A stretch of 64,000 bases of DNA from Actinophytocola sp044466355 (GCF_044466355.1 NZ_JBITMQ010000002.1:868001-932000); one strand, 5' to 3'; shown: positions 32,954 to 41,907, counted from the first letter of the stretch. Translations and numbers: made by a program. Notes: generated by a model not told the origin, from the letters alone.

Positions 32954-34978
32954 CTAGTGTTCGACCTTCACCGTCTCGGCGGACGGCGACGCGTTCTCGC
33001 GGCGCTCGACCCACTCGACCACGGTCCGGACGGCCTCGTCGACGGGCACGCCGTTGATCTGGCTGCCGTCGCGGAACCGGAACGACACCGCGCCCGCCTC
33101 CACGTCCTTGCCGCCGGCGAGCAGCATGAACGGCACCTTCTGAGTGGTGTGGTTGCGGATCTTCTTCTGCATGCGGTCGTCGGAGGTGTCCACGTCCACG
33201 CGGATGCCCGCGGCCCGCAGCTTCTCCGCCACCGTCGCCAGGTGCGGCGCGTGCTCGTCCGCGATCGGGATGCCCACCACCTGCACCGGCGCGAGCCAGG
33301 CGGGGAACGCGCCCGCGTAGTGCTCGGTCAGCACGCCGAAGAACCGCTCGATCGACCCGAACAGGGCGCGGTGCAGCACCACCGGCATCTGGCGGGACCC
33401 GTCCGGCGCGGTGTAGGCCAGCTCGAACCGCTTCGGGTGGTTGAAGTCGACCTGGATGGTGGACATCTGCCACGAGCGGCCGATCGCGTCCTTCGCCTGC
33501 ACGGAGATCTTCGGCCCGTAGTAGGCGGCGCCGCCCGGGTCCGGCACCAGCTCGAGACCGGAGTCGACGGCGGCCTGCCGCAGCGTCTCGGTGGCCTCCG
33601 CCCACTCCTCGTCCGAGCCGATGAACTTGCCGGTGTCACCCTTGGTGGACAGCTCCAGGTAGAAGTCCGACAGCCCGTAGTCGGCCAGCAGGTCCAGCAC
33701 GAACCGCAGCAGTGACCGCAGCTCGCCCGGCATCTGCTCCTTGGTGCAGTAGATGTGCGAGTCGTCCATGGTCAGGCCGCGGACGCGGGTCAGGCCGTGG
33801 ACCACGCCGGACTTCTCGTACCGGTAGACCGTGCCGAACTCGAACAGCCGCAGCGGCAGCTCCCGGTACGACCGCCCGCGCGACCGGAAGATCAGGTGGT
33901 GCATCGGGCAGTTCATGGCCTTGAGGTAGTAGTTCTCCTCGTCGAACTTCAACGGGGGGAACATGGTGTCCGCGTAGTAGGGCAGGTGGCCCGAGGTCAG
34001 GAACAGCTGTTCCTTGGTGATGTGCGGGGTGTTGACGAACTCGTACCCCGACTCCTCGTGGCGCCGGCGCGAGTAGTTCTCCAGCTCGCGGCGGATGATG
34101 CCGCCCTTGGGGTGGAACACCGGCAGGCCAGACCCGATCTCCTCCGGGAAGGAGAACAGGTCCAGCTCGGCACCCAGCTTGCGGTGGTCGCGCCGCTCGG
34201 CCTCGGCGAGCCGCTCCAGGTAGGTGTCCTGCGCCTCCTGCGACTCCCACGCGGTGCCGTAGATGCGCTGGAGCTGCGGGTTCTTCTCGTCGCCCCGCCA
34301 GTACGCGGCGGCGACGCGGGTCAGCTTGAACGCCGGGATGTGCTTGGTGGTCGGCACGTGCGGGCCGCGGCACAGGTCACCCCACACCTGCTCGCCCGAC
34401 CGCGGGTCGAGGTTGTCGTAGATGGTCAGCTCGCCGCCGCCGACCTCCATGACCTCGTCGGTGTCGACGTCGCTCTTGAGGTCGACCAGCTCCAGCTTGA
34501 ACGGCTCGTTCGCCAGCTCCTCCCTGGCCGCCTCGACCGAGTCCAGCTTGCGGCGGGAGAAGCGCTGGGAACCCTTGACGATCTGCTTCATGCGCTTCTC
34601 GAGCGCCTGCAGGTCCTCCGGGGTGAACGGCCTGTCGACCGCGAAGTCGTAGTAGAAGCCGTCGCGGACCGGCGGGCCGATGCCGAGCTTGGCCTCGGGG
34701 AACTGCTGCTGCACGGCCTGCGCGAGCACGTGCGCGGCCGAGTGCCGGATGACCGAGCGGCCGTCGTCGGTGTTCGCGGCGACCGGCTCGACCTGGGCGT
34801 CGGCCTCCGGGGTCCAGGACAGGTCACGCAGGCGGCCGTCGACGTCGCGGACCACGACGATCGCGTCGGGGCCCTTGCCGGGCAGACCTGCCTCGCGGAC
34901 CGCTGCGCCCGCCGTAGTACCCGCCGGCACCACCACGTGCGGGGTGGGTTCAGCGGCTGGCGGACGCGGTTCGGACAC
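32954..34978 (-). CDS. thrS: Threonyl-tRNA synthetase
   Basis: Class II synthetase of 674 residues: N-terminal TGS domain (TTAGAAVREAGLPGKGPDAIVVVRDVDG), editing/SAD domain with RHSAAHVLAQAV, catalytic core with zinc ligands in MNCPMHHLIF and motif 2 EFGTVYRYEKSGVVHGLTRVRG, and a C-terminal anticodon-binding domain (LAPVQVVGIPIADEHAPH). Start GTG at 34978. I see no T-box-like leader in the short upstream region. Confidence 0.98.
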   Translation of the reverse strand: MSEPRPPAAEPTPHVVVPAGTTAGAAVREAGLPGKGPDAIVVVRDVDGRLRDLSWTPEADAQVEPVAANTDDGRSVIRHSAAHVLAQAVQQQFPEAKLGIGPPVRDGFYYDFAVDRPFTPEDLQALEKRMKQIVKGSQRFSRRKLDSVEAAREELANEPFKLELVDLKSDVDTDEVMEVGGGELTIYDNLDPRSGEQVWGDLCRGPHVPTTKHIPAFKLTRVAAAYWRGDEKNPQLQRIYGTAWESQEAQDTYLERLAEAERRDHRKLGAELDLFSFPEEIGSGLPVFHPKGGIIRRELENYSRRRHEESGYEFVNTPHITKEQLFLTSGHLPYYADTMFPPLKFDEENYYLKAMNCPMHHLIFRSRGRSYRELPLRLFEFGTVYRYEKSGVVHGLTRVRGLTMDDSHIYCTKEQMPGELRSLLRFVLDLLADYGLSDFYLELSTKGDTGKFIGSDEEWAEATETLRQAAVDSGLELVPDPGGAAYYGPKISVQAKDAIGRSWQMSTIQVDFNHPKRFELAYTAPDGSRQMPVVLHRALFGSIERFFGVLTEHYAGAFPAWLAPVQVVGIPIADEHAPHLATVAEKLRAAGIRVDVDTSDDRMQKKIRNHTTQKVPFMLLAGGKDVEAGAVSFRFRDGSQINGVPVDEAVRTVVEWVERRENASPSAETVKVEH

Positions 34979-35083
34979 GGTTACTCCTGGTAGCTCGACT
35001 TGAATGGGCGCATCGAGAGGCGCCTCTACATACCCTGACGATGCTATCGAGCCGCCCCGCGTGTTGGCCTGCGGGTTTCCACC

Positions 35084-35761
35084 TCAGCCGTTCAGCCACT
35101 TCCGCATGCGCCGGATCTCGTCGGCCTGCTCCGCGGTGACGTCGTCGGCGATCTCCTGGACCCGGACGTCGACGCCGTTCTTCCGCACCTCGTCGGCCAT
35201 CGCGAGCGCGCCCTCGTGGTGGGTGATCATCAGTTGCAGGAAGAGCCGGTCGAAGCTCTCCCCCTTCGCGTTCTTCAGCGCGTCCAACTGCTCGGCCGTG
35301 GCCATCCCCGGCATCGCGCCGCCGCCGTGACCGTGCGGCGCGTTCGGGCTCACCGTCGGCACCGCGTGCTGCGACAGCCAGCGGTTCATCATGTCGATCT
35401 CGGGCCCCTGGACGTCGTGGATGCGGTCCGCCAGGCCCTTGACGTCGGACGATGCGGCCCGCTGGGGGGCCAGTCCAGACATGTGGACCGCCTGCTGGTG
35501 GTGCACGATCATGTCCCGCACGAACTGCTTGTCCGCGTCGTTGGGGCCGGGTTGCTCGGCGACGCTGGCCTCTCCTGGCGCGATCGTGCTGGCCTCCTCC
35601 CCCGGCTTGCCGGGCACGATCACGGGCGCCGAATTGGTCGGCGGCGGCGGTGGCTCACTGGTGCAGCCGGCCAGCGCGCCGAGAGCGACCAGCCCGCCGA
35701 CACCGATCTTGACCAGGCGGTTCGTCCAGTTAGTCGCGTTCACAGGAAAACGGTTTCCCAT
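35084..35761 (-). CDS. DUF305 lipoprotein
   Basis: About 225 residues with a lipobox LGALAGC, a Pro-rich linker and a DUF305 domain whose two repeats carry paired His (DMIVHHQQAVHMS and LMITHHEGALAMADE) and Met-rich HGHGGGAMPGM. Such ferritin-like folds often bind copper or other metals. The start is uncertain: ATG at 35761, GTG at 35743 or ATG at 35812. I prefer 35761 because the 35812 option would overlap an AT-rich promoter-like stretch. Divergent from the LVIVD gene. Confidence 0.85.
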   Translation of the reverse strand: MGNRFPVNATNWTNRLVKIGVGGLVALGALAGCTSEPPPPPTNSAPVIVPGKPGEEASTIAPGEASVAEQPGPNDADKQFVRDMIVHHQQAVHMSGLAPQRAASSDVKGLADRIHDVQGPEIDMMNRWLSQHAVPTVSPNAPHGHGGGAMPGMATAEQLDALKNAKGESFDRLFLQLMITHHEGALAMADEVRKNGVDVRVQEIADDVTAEQADEIRRMRKWLNG

Positions 35762-35847
35762 CTGCCGAACACCGAAGATTGGATCTAGTTTATTACCGAC
35801 CCAACTGTTCATAATGTGTCATCCCAACGGCACGAGAGGGGACCGTC

Positions 35848-37272
35848 GTGAGCTCCACCCTGCGCGGCTGGCATCGAAGAGTGTCAGTCGCCGCGATCGG
35901 CGCGGCAACCCTGGCGATCAGCGTGCTCTCCGCTCCCGGGGCGTCCGCACAGGACTTCCCGGCACCGGACGAGATCGTCAGCAGTCCGAACATGAAGCAC
36001 GAGCTGAACATCCCGCAGACAGCGCCGCTCGCCGGCCAAGGCTCGACAGGTACCGACATCGCGTTCCAGGGGCGTTACGCGTTCGTCGGCAACTACCTGG
36101 GCTTCACCATCTACGACATCAAGAACCCGAAGAAGACCAGGATCGTGAGCCAGGTGCTCTGCCCAGGCTCGCAGAACGACATCTCGATCTACGGCAACCT
36201 GGTGTTCCTGTCCACCGACTCCCGCCGCAGCGACGACTCGTGCGCCTCCACGAGCCAGAACGACGGGACGAAGGCGTACTGGGAGGGCATCAAGATCTTC
36301 GACGTGAGCGACAAGCGGGCGCCGCGGTACATCAAGTCCGTGGAGACCGCGTGTGGCTCGCACACGCACACGCTGGTGCCGTCGAAGGACCGGAGGACGG
36401 CGTACCTGTACGTCTCGTCGTACAGCCCGTCGGCGTCGCTGTCGAAGTGCCAGCCGCCGCACGACCTGATCTCGATCGTCGAGGTGCCGATGCGCCGGCC
36501 GACCGCGGCGCACGTCGCGGCCACCCCGGTGCTGTTCCCGGACGGCGGCAACCCCGGCATCCCCGGCAACGTCGAGGACGGTTACGTGTCGGCCACCACG
36601 GGCTGCCACGACATCACCGCGTACCCGGAGAAGGACCTCGCGGCGGGCGCCTGCATGGGTGACGGCGTCCTGTTCGACATCTCCGACCGCCTCAACCCGC
36701 GCGAGATCCACCGCGTCCAGGACGACGAGCACTTCGCGTTCTGGCACTCGGCCACGTTCAACAACGCGGGCACCAAGGTCGTCTTCACCGACGAGCTGGG
36801 TGGCGGCGGCGCGGCGACGTGCAACGCCGAGATCGGCCCGGAGCGCGGCGCGGACGGCATCTACGACATCGTCGGCCGTGGTGACGACCGCAGGTTGGTG
36901 TTCAAAAGCTACTTCAAGATCGATCGCCACCAGACCGACGACGAGAACTGCGTCGCGCACAACGGTTCGCTGCTTCCGATCAAGGGCAAGGACATCATGG
37001 TCCAGGCCTGGTACATGGGCGGCATCCAGGTGTGGGACTTCACCGACTCGTCGAAGCCGAAGAAGATCGGCTTCATCGAGCGCGGCCCGGCGGCGGACCC
37101 GGACACCGGCGGCGGCAGCTGGTCGGCGTACTACTACAACGGCTACATCTTCTCGTCGGACCTGGGCAAGGGCTTTGATGTGATCAGCATCAGCGACCCG
37201 CGCACGGACCCGGCGAAGTACGTGCGGATGCACGAGCTGAACGTGCAGACCCAGAGCAGCTACGGCCGCTGA
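35848..37272 (+). CDS. Secreted LVIVD-repeat (beta-propeller) protein
   Basis: A 474-residue exported protein; the signal peptide ends near APGASAQDF. Repeats of the LVIVD type are visible (GRYAFVGNYLGFTIYDIKNPKK, GIKIFDVSDKRAPRYIKSVETACGSHTHT, GIQVWDFTDSSKPKKIGFIE), suggesting a seven-bladed propeller with conserved His/Cys loops. Enzymatic function is unknown. GAGAGGGG precedes the GTG. It may share the divergent promoter region with the DUF305 lipoprotein. Confidence 0.85.
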   Translation: MSSTLRGWHRRVSVAAIGAATLAISVLSAPGASAQDFPAPDEIVSSPNMKHELNIPQTAPLAGQGSTGTDIAFQGRYAFVGNYLGFTIYDIKNPKKTRIVSQVLCPGSQNDISIYGNLVFLSTDSRRSDDSCASTSQNDGTKAYWEGIKIFDVSDKRAPRYIKSVETACGSHTHTLVPSKDRRTAYLYVSSYSPSASLSKCQPPHDLISIVEVPMRRPTAAHVAATPVLFPDGGNPGIPGNVEDGYVSATTGCHDITAYPEKDLAAGACMGDGVLFDISDRLNPREIHRVQDDEHFAFWHSATFNNAGTKVVFTDELGGGGAATCNAEIGPERGADGIYDIVGRGDDRRLVFKSYFKIDRHQTDDENCVAHNGSLLPIKGKDIMVQAWYMGGIQVWDFTDSSKPKKIGFIERGPAADPDTGGGSWSAYYYNGYIFSSDLGKGFDVISISDPRTDPAKYVRMHELNVQTQSSYGR

Positions 37273-37292
37273 GCGGTGTGACACACAGGAGG

Positions 37293-37325
37293 GGCCCCGC
37301 CGGTCGCGCACCGGCGGGGCCTTTC
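37293..37325. terminator. Strong Rho-independent terminator after the LVIVD gene
   Basis: GGCCCCGCCGGT (37293-37304) pairs perfectly with ACCGGCGGGGCC (37310-37321) across CGCGC, followed by TTTCT. It serves the LVIVD gene and probably the convergent lipoprotein. Confidence 0.92.
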
Positions 37326-38228
37326 TCATGTCAGTTCCCGCAGGTCCCCTGCCGCCATGGCCTGCAGCCCCCGCCCGACGGGCAGGTCCTGGTCGGCCGG
37401 CGCGGTCACCCGCACGAGGTCCCCGGCCTGCTCGACCCGCCACCCCGGAAGGATTTCGTCCCACGGGCGCCGCGCGGAGGTCACGTCCCCGCCGAGCGCC
37501 TCCTCGACCGCGGCCTTCTCCCCGTCCAGGCAGACGACCTCGGTCCCGTCCTCGAGCACCCCGGCCGCCACCTTCTCGATCCGGGCGGCCACGACGTCCC
37601 CGAGGCACCGGGCGAGCCCACCGATGCGGTCGTCGCCGGCAAGCGTCTCCGCGCCGGGGTCGGTGACCCAGTCCACCCCCGCGGCCGACGGCGCGTAGGC
37701 GAAGGACCCGTCAGCCGTCCGGATGGAGTTGAACTGGTTGATCTGCACCACCCCGACGAACGGGCCCTCGAGGTCGACCTCGAAGTCCGCCCCGCTCGTC
37801 CAGCGGGTGCTCCCGTCCTCCGCCTCGGCCCGCTCGATCCCCCTGTCGGCAAGGCGGTCGTTCGCGGTGTCCACGTCGTAGTCCCCCAGGAGCACACCTC
37901 CCCACCGAGGCGACTGCCCAGCCACGATCGCGTCGTCGAAGGCACGGGGATCCACCCCGATCGCCTCGTCGACGAGCTTCGCGGTGTTCGCGATCATGCC
38001 GAACCCGTACCCCTCGACGGTCCGGAACCGCTCGCCAAGCCCCCGGACGGTGGCCGGCGCCCCGTACTCGACGGCGATCCGGGTGTCGGCGGTCGCCCGG
38101 ACCTGTCCCAACGCCCCCATCAACCCGTTCACAGGCGTTGGAGACGACGGCTCCTCCGCGCCGCACCCGGCAACGGCAACCCCGACGACAGCCCCGAAGA
38201 CAGCGGCAAGAACCGCAGGTAGACGCAC
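37326..38228 (-). CDS. Hypothetical lipoprotein
   Basis: About 300 residues with a lipoprotein signal (LPAVLAAVFGAVVGVAVAGCG) and a soluble domain (EGYGFGMIANTAKLVDEAIGVDP, WGGVLLGDYDVDTANDRLADRGI). I do not recognise a named family. The start GTG at 38228 lies 6 bp after TATGAT, a consensus -10, which suggests a leaderless message; ATG at 38273 would give a 15-residue longer N-terminus. Confidence 0.65.
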   Translation of the reverse strand: MRLPAVLAAVFGAVVGVAVAGCGAEEPSSPTPVNGLMGALGQVRATADTRIAVEYGAPATVRGLGERFRTVEGYGFGMIANTAKLVDEAIGVDPRAFDDAIVAGQSPRWGGVLLGDYDVDTANDRLADRGIERAEAEDGSTRWTSGADFEVDLEGPFVGVVQINQFNSIRTADGSFAYAPSAAGVDWVTDPGAETLAGDDRIGGLARCLGDVVAARIEKVAAGVLEDGTEVVCLDGEKAAVEEALGGDVTSARRPWDEILPGWRVEQAGDLVRVTAPADQDLPVGRGLQAMAAGDLRELT

Positions 38229-38297
38229 AAGCTGATCATATGGCGACCCTCCGCGAACCCCGCTGGGAGGCATCGGGTAGTCTTCCGACATCACCGA

Positions 38298-38369
38298 GGG
38301 CGATTAGCTCAGCGGGAGAGCGTTCCGCTCACACCGGAAAGGTCACTGGTTCGATCCCAGTATCGCCCA
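38298..38369 (+). tRNA. tRNA-Val (anticodon CAC)
   Basis: A complete cloverleaf: acceptor GGGCGAT/ATCGCCC, D-arm GCTC/GAGC, anticodon stem TTCCG/CGGAA with loop CTCACAC, T-arm ACTGG-TTCGATC-CCAGT, discriminator A. CCA is not encoded. Confidence 0.96.
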
Positions 38370-38375
38370 CACCAG

Positions 38376-38428
38376 ACGGCCGACCCATGATCGCGTGTTC
38401 CGCGCGCTTGGGTCGGCCGTTCTGTTTC
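38376..38428 (+). terminator. Terminator after tRNA-Val(CAC)
   Basis: ACGGCCGACCCA (38376-38387) pairs perfectly with TGGGTCGGCCGT (38409-38420), followed by TCTGTTTC. Confidence 0.85.
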
Positions 38429-39267
38429 CCGGGTCAGCTCGGCGCCTGGTTGCGGGCTCGCAGTGACGAAGGTCTCGCGTACGTTTCCAGCAGAGACCGG
38501 GCCCACATCTTGGACACGCTCCGTATACAAGGTCCTGCTCCAGGTCATGACAGCGTCCGGCCGGCTCGACATTTGCCCAGGGCTTGATGTGACACACGTC
38601 ACTCATGTGCCGTGTCCAGCGGTTCGAGCGGCAATGGCCGCCGCTTGACCGGCAGCGACCTAGCACAGAACGAGCGTTTCTTGCCTGGTCAGCGGCACAT
38701 CAGGCGAGCACAGCGCCTGAAGCGAGTAGTCAGAGCGACACTTACCGTTGCCAACCCAGGCCGAAATTCACCCATTCGGCGCGGCTTTAGTCCCTAATTG
38801 AGTGGTCACAGCCAACTTCCAGACCCGTCACGCCAGGTCGAGGTTGATCATCAACTGGACGCATATCGTCCTTCTTGGACTATCGATCACCCGGATGGAT
38901 CAGCCGCCCTCACCCGGTTGTTCACCCTGGTGACGGGGCAGGTTCTTTCCCGACTCAAGTTGGTGTCCTGTTAGGGGAAATTCTGCTTCGCTGCGGGTTG
39001 TATGGCCCTACCCTGAGGTAAGTTGCCGGATGGCACGAGCGACATTCGGGCCACGGCGCGACCGGATCACGGCCGTTCCTCGCCACCACGGCGAATGACG
39101 GAACGGACCACGTCACGGAGCGTCGCGAACCGAGTGCGCTCCGCCAAACTGCTTGGCCCGGACGAGTGAACTGCAGGGGATGTGCGATCGAAAGGGCTCC
39201 CCCAGCCGTCACAGGGGAAGGGACTCAGTCGTTTGCAGGCTGGGAAGGGAGAGAAGGGGTAGCGACG
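38429..39267. other. Gene-poor interval of about 840 bp
   Basis: No convincing coding region: the open frames here are short, lack family features and overlap one another. The base composition is less GC-rich than the flanks. A perfect inverted repeat GTGAC-N4-GTCAC lies at 38589-38602. The last 100 bases carry purine-rich sequence before the SsgA-like gene and probably its promoter. Confidence 0.6.
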
Positions 39268-39693
39268 ATGCGCAACGACCACGTGACGCTCCGCTCAACA
39301 GCGGTGTTCGACCTACTGGCACCGAGGACCCCGGCGGTCCCCGTGAAGGTCGAGCTGCGCTACGACACGCGTGATCCCTATGCCGTTGTCGCGGCCTTCC
39401 GTACCGGCCGGGCCGGGTGGGTCGAGTGGGTGTTCGCCCGCGACCTGCTCGCCGACGGGCTCATCGCAGAGGCCGGCAACGGCGACGTCCGGATCCGCCC
39501 CGCGGTCGACGATCCCGAGGTCGTCGTCATCGAGCTCAGCTCGCCGTCCGGCCACGCCGTGTTCGAGGCGTCCGCGCAGGAGCTGGCGGACTTCCTGGAC
39601 CGCACGTACGACGTCGTCGTACCCGGCAACGAGCACCTCTGGGTGGACGTCGACGAGGCCCTCACGCACCTCATTTCCACAGATCTGACGTGA
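39268..39693 (+). CDS. SsgA-family sporulation/cell-division regulator
   Basis: A 141-residue SsgA-like protein (SALP). Recognisable family sequence: VPVKVELRYDTRDPYAVVAAFRTG, WVEWVFARDLLADGL, SPSGHAVFEASAQELADFLDRTY. SALPs occur in morphologically complex actinomycetes and position division and peptidoglycan enzymes during sporulation; the short SsgB-like form is the most ancient. The ATG at 39268 (MRNDHVTLRSTAVFDLLAPR) follows AAGGGG; the longer frame from 39166 is less likely. Confidence 0.92.
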   Translation: MRNDHVTLRSTAVFDLLAPRTPAVPVKVELRYDTRDPYAVVAAFRTGRAGWVEWVFARDLLADGLIAEAGNGDVRIRPAVDDPEVVVIELSSPSGHAVFEASAQELADFLDRTYDVVVPGNEHLWVDVDEALTHLISTDLT

Positions 39694-39786
39694 CAGGGAC
39701 CCCCCTGTGATCGTCGATTTGGGCATCGGATAGAGTTCCGCTCACACCACGGGGAACACGGAATCCGTTCCACAGCCCCAGGTTTC

Positions 39787-39859
39787 GCGGACGTAGCGCA
39801 GCTGGTAGCGCATCACCTTGCCAAGGTGAGGGTCGCGGGTTCGAATCCCGTCGTCCGCT
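39787..39859 (+). tRNA. tRNA-Gly (anticodon GCC)
   Basis: Acceptor GCGGACG/CGTCCGC, anticodon stem TCACC/GGTGA with loop TTGCCAA, T-arm GCGGG-TTCGAAT-CCCGT, discriminator T. CCA is not encoded. First of a Gly-Cys-Val cluster. Confidence 0.96.
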
Positions 39860-39902
39860 CGAGAAGGGGCATCCCATTACCCCAACTCCACGCGGTAGCC
39901 AC

Positions 39903-39974
39903 GGCGGCGTGGCCGAGTGGCTTAGGCAAGGGCCTGCAAAGCCCTGTACGCGGGTTCGATTCCCGCCGCCGCCT
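39903..39974 (+). tRNA. tRNA-Cys (anticodon GCA)
   Basis: Acceptor GGCGGCG/CGCCGCC, anticodon stem AGGGC/GCCCT with loop CTGCAAA, T-arm GCGGG-TTCGATT-CCCGC, discriminator T as expected for Cys. It ends one base before tRNA-Val(GAC). Confidence 0.96.
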
Positions 39975-39975
39975 C

Positions 39976-40047
<72 letters not shown>

Positions 40048-40064
40048 CCAGTTATACACGCTGG

Positions 40065-41270
40065 TCAGACGGCCTGTTGGTGATCATCACCGACAGGCCG
40101 TTTCTGCGTTGTGGGAGCAGATTGGGAGCAACTGATCTTGACCACACTTGCGCCCAGGTAGTGGTCACCCACATCCGTGCTCCCATATTGCTCCCACCGC
40201 CGCTGCAGCCCGTCGAGCATCGCGGCGATCATGGGCGGGGTGACGTGGGAGTAGATCCCGGACACACCCTTCTGCCGGTGCCCCATCCGGCGATGGCGCA
40301 GCACGTCCGGCACGTGGTCCTCGATCAACCACGTGTTATGCGTGTGACGCAGGTCATGAAAGTGCACGTCGGAGGCGATCGGGTCCCAGCCGCGCTGGGT
40401 GTCTCCGGCGACAGCGGGCAGCCAGACCCGCCTCCGGAAGTTCGCCCGCCGATGCCACCCACCCTCCACAGCCGTGAACACATACCGCGCCCCGGGATGT
40501 ATCGCTCGCAGTTCAGCGAGCAGGTCGACCAGGAACGGTGGCAGGTGCACGGTGCGGACGCTGGCCTTGGTCTTCGGCGGCCCCAACGCCAACGTCGCGC
40601 CGACCTCGTGCAGAGCCCCATCCTTCGCGTCGATGCTCAGCTGCCCGCGGTCCAGGTCAACCCGACGCCACTGCAAGCCAGCGAGTTCGCCCCACCGCAT
40701 CCCACCGTACGCGGCCATGATCATCATCACACGATCCATCAACCGCGCCCGCCCCGCGATCAATGCCACCTGGGCAGGTGTCGCGACAGGTCGCTCATCC
40801 CCTGCGCCGGTGTTGATCCGCAACCGACGGCACGGATTCGCCGCGATCAGCCCCTCGTCGACGGCTTCGTTCATGATCGTCGAGAACAGCGACACCACGT
40901 CCTGCACGGTCGGTTCCGCCAGCGACCGGCGCAGCGACTTGACCCACGCCTTCACCGTCATCCGCCCGATCTCGCCCAGCTCGGTCTCGCCGAAGCGGGG
41001 CAGGATGTGGTTCCGCAGATGCGAGTCGTACTTCGCCCACGTCCCCATACCGACATCGTGCGCGTCCGACCACCGCCGAACCCACTCCCCCACACACGTC
41101 TGCGCCAACCGCGGATCCACAAACACCCCGGTCCGCTGCTCAGACTCCACATCAGCCGCCCGATCCGACGCCGCACGATACGAGGTAAACCCGGTCTCAG
41201 ACGGCACACTCCCATCAGGCAACCGATACCGAACCCGAAACCCCGACCCGTGCTTCTCCACCCACGCCAT
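40065..41270 (-). CDS. Phage/ICE-type tyrosine integrase
   Basis: A 401-residue site-specific recombinase. N-terminal arm and SAM-like core-binding domain (residues 55-150), then catalytic residues: Arg in AYGGMRWGELAGLQW, His-x-x-Arg in HDLRHTHNTWL, second His in HRRMGHRQ, and nucleophile Tyr in SGIYSHV. The start ATG at 41270 (MAWVEKHGSGFRVRYR) follows AAGGGAAGAG. It sits against tRNA-Val(GAC) with an excisionase upstream: the int/xis end of an integrated element, though no other phage or conjugation genes are visible. Confidence 0.95.
   Translation of the reverse strand: MAWVEKHGSGFRVRYRLPDGSVPSETGFTSYRAASDRAADVESEQRTGVFVDPRLAQTCVGEWVRRWSDAHDVGMGTWAKYDSHLRNHILPRFGETELGEIGRMTVKAWVKSLRRSLAEPTVQDVVSLFSTIMNEAVDEGLIAANPCRRLRINTGAGDERPVATPAQVALIAGRARLMDRVMMIMAAYGGMRWGELAGLQWRRVDLDRGQLSIDAKDGALHEVGATLALGPPKTKASVRTVHLPPFLVDLLAELRAIHPGARYVFTAVEGGWHRRANFRRRVWLPAVAGDTQRGWDPIASDVHFHDLRHTHNTWLIEDHVPDVLRHRRMGHRQKGVSGIYSHVTPPMIAAMLDGLQRRWEQYGSTDVGDHYLGASVVKISCSQSAPTTQKRPVGDDHQQAV
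40069..40104. terminator. Bidirectional terminator between tRNA-Val(GAC) and the integrase
   Basis: ACGGCCTGT (40069-40077) pairs with ACAGGCCGT (40093-40101), with palindromic GGTGATCATCACC in the loop, followed by TTTCTG. It covers the integrase 3' codons. Confidence 0.8.
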
Positions 41271-41398
41271 CCAGCACCACTCTTCCCTTCGACAATGACT
41301 GCCCCGGACCAATCACGGGGCACGGCACCATGGACGCTCCGTACACCCCAGAGAGCAAGCCCGTATGTAGTCACCCGCCCATCGGGTGAACCACCCGA

Positions 41399-41623
41399 TC
41401 AGCCGCCATCCCAAGATCCGCGGCCACGCCGCGTCACCGCTTCCCCGGCCGGGCGAGCGCCGTCAGCCACGATCGCCTCAAGATCCGCCCGCGAAAACCG
41501 CAAATGCTTACCCACAAAACAACACGGCACCCGACGCTCCGCAGCCCGACGCCGCAACCACGACTCCCGCACCTGCAACACCTCAGCCGCCTGCGCCGGC
41601 GTCAACAACAACACCTCACCCAC
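41399..41623 (-). CDS. Excisionase-like MerR-type helix-turn-helix protein
   Basis: A 74-residue protein with an excisionase/MerR-like HTH (LLTPAQAAEVLQVRESWLRRRAAERRVPCCFVGKHLRFSRADLEAIVA). The start GTG at 41623 or 41626 lies just behind GGGAGGAG; the longer frame to 41656 has no ribosome site. It is directly upstream of the integrase and probably sets the direction of recombination. Confidence 0.88.
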   Translation of the reverse strand: MGEVLLLTPAQAAEVLQVRESWLRRRAAERRVPCCFVGKHLRFSRADLEAIVADGARPAGEAVTRRGRGSWDGG

Positions 41624-41790
41624 CACAACTCCTCCCAACGCCCTCCAACCGGACACCCCTTAACTCCGAAAAACGGGTCCTCCGGGGACACAACCAGCCG
41701 AGATTTCCCAGACCAGATGCCCTGAACGCCCCCGTTCGGTTGGCGAGGCGCCGGATATCGCCCACCGTTAATCACTCACCAGCCGTCGCG

Positions 41791-41867
41791 ACGCAGGTCA
41801 TGATGCTCGGATGTCTCGCTGGCTCTTAACCAGCGGGTTCGGGGTTCGAGTCCCTGGCGGCGTACCA
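41791..41867 (+). tRNA. Degenerate tRNA-Lys-like gene (anticodon CTT), good 3' half, poor 5' half
   Basis: Anticodon arm GCTGG-CTCTTAA-CCAGC, variable loop, T-arm CGGGG-TTCGAGT-CCCTG, acceptor 3' strand GCGGCGT and encoded ACCA are all canonical (41817-41867). The 5' part gives only a mismatched acceptor (ACGCAGG) and no proper D-arm. It may be a mobile-element tRNA, a decayed tRNA, or the 3' fragment left at an attachment site. A strong terminator follows. Confidence 0.5.
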
Positions 41868-41871
41868 CGGG

Positions 41872-41907
41872 ACCGCAGGTCAGCATCACCGCTGACCTGC
41901 GGTTTTG
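41872..41907 (+). terminator. Strong terminator after the tRNA-Lys-like gene
   Basis: ACCGCAGGTCAGC (41872-41884) pairs perfectly with GCTGACCTGCGGT (41891-41903) and is followed by TTTG. Confidence 0.9.

Noticed and set aside
37291..37325. Possible riboswitch-like structure after the LVIVD gene
   Set aside because: A simple perfect hairpin followed by T-rich sequence between convergent stops is fully explained as a terminator.
38309..38666. Minus-strand frames across tRNA-Val(CAC), containing sequence like YWDRTSDLSG
   Set aside because: This is the well-known spurious translation of antisense tRNA sequence.
38429..39267. Possible structured RNA (tmRNA, RNase P RNA or 6S) in the gene-poor interval
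   Set aside because: I could not find the conserved cores of any of these; only short local inverted repeats are present.
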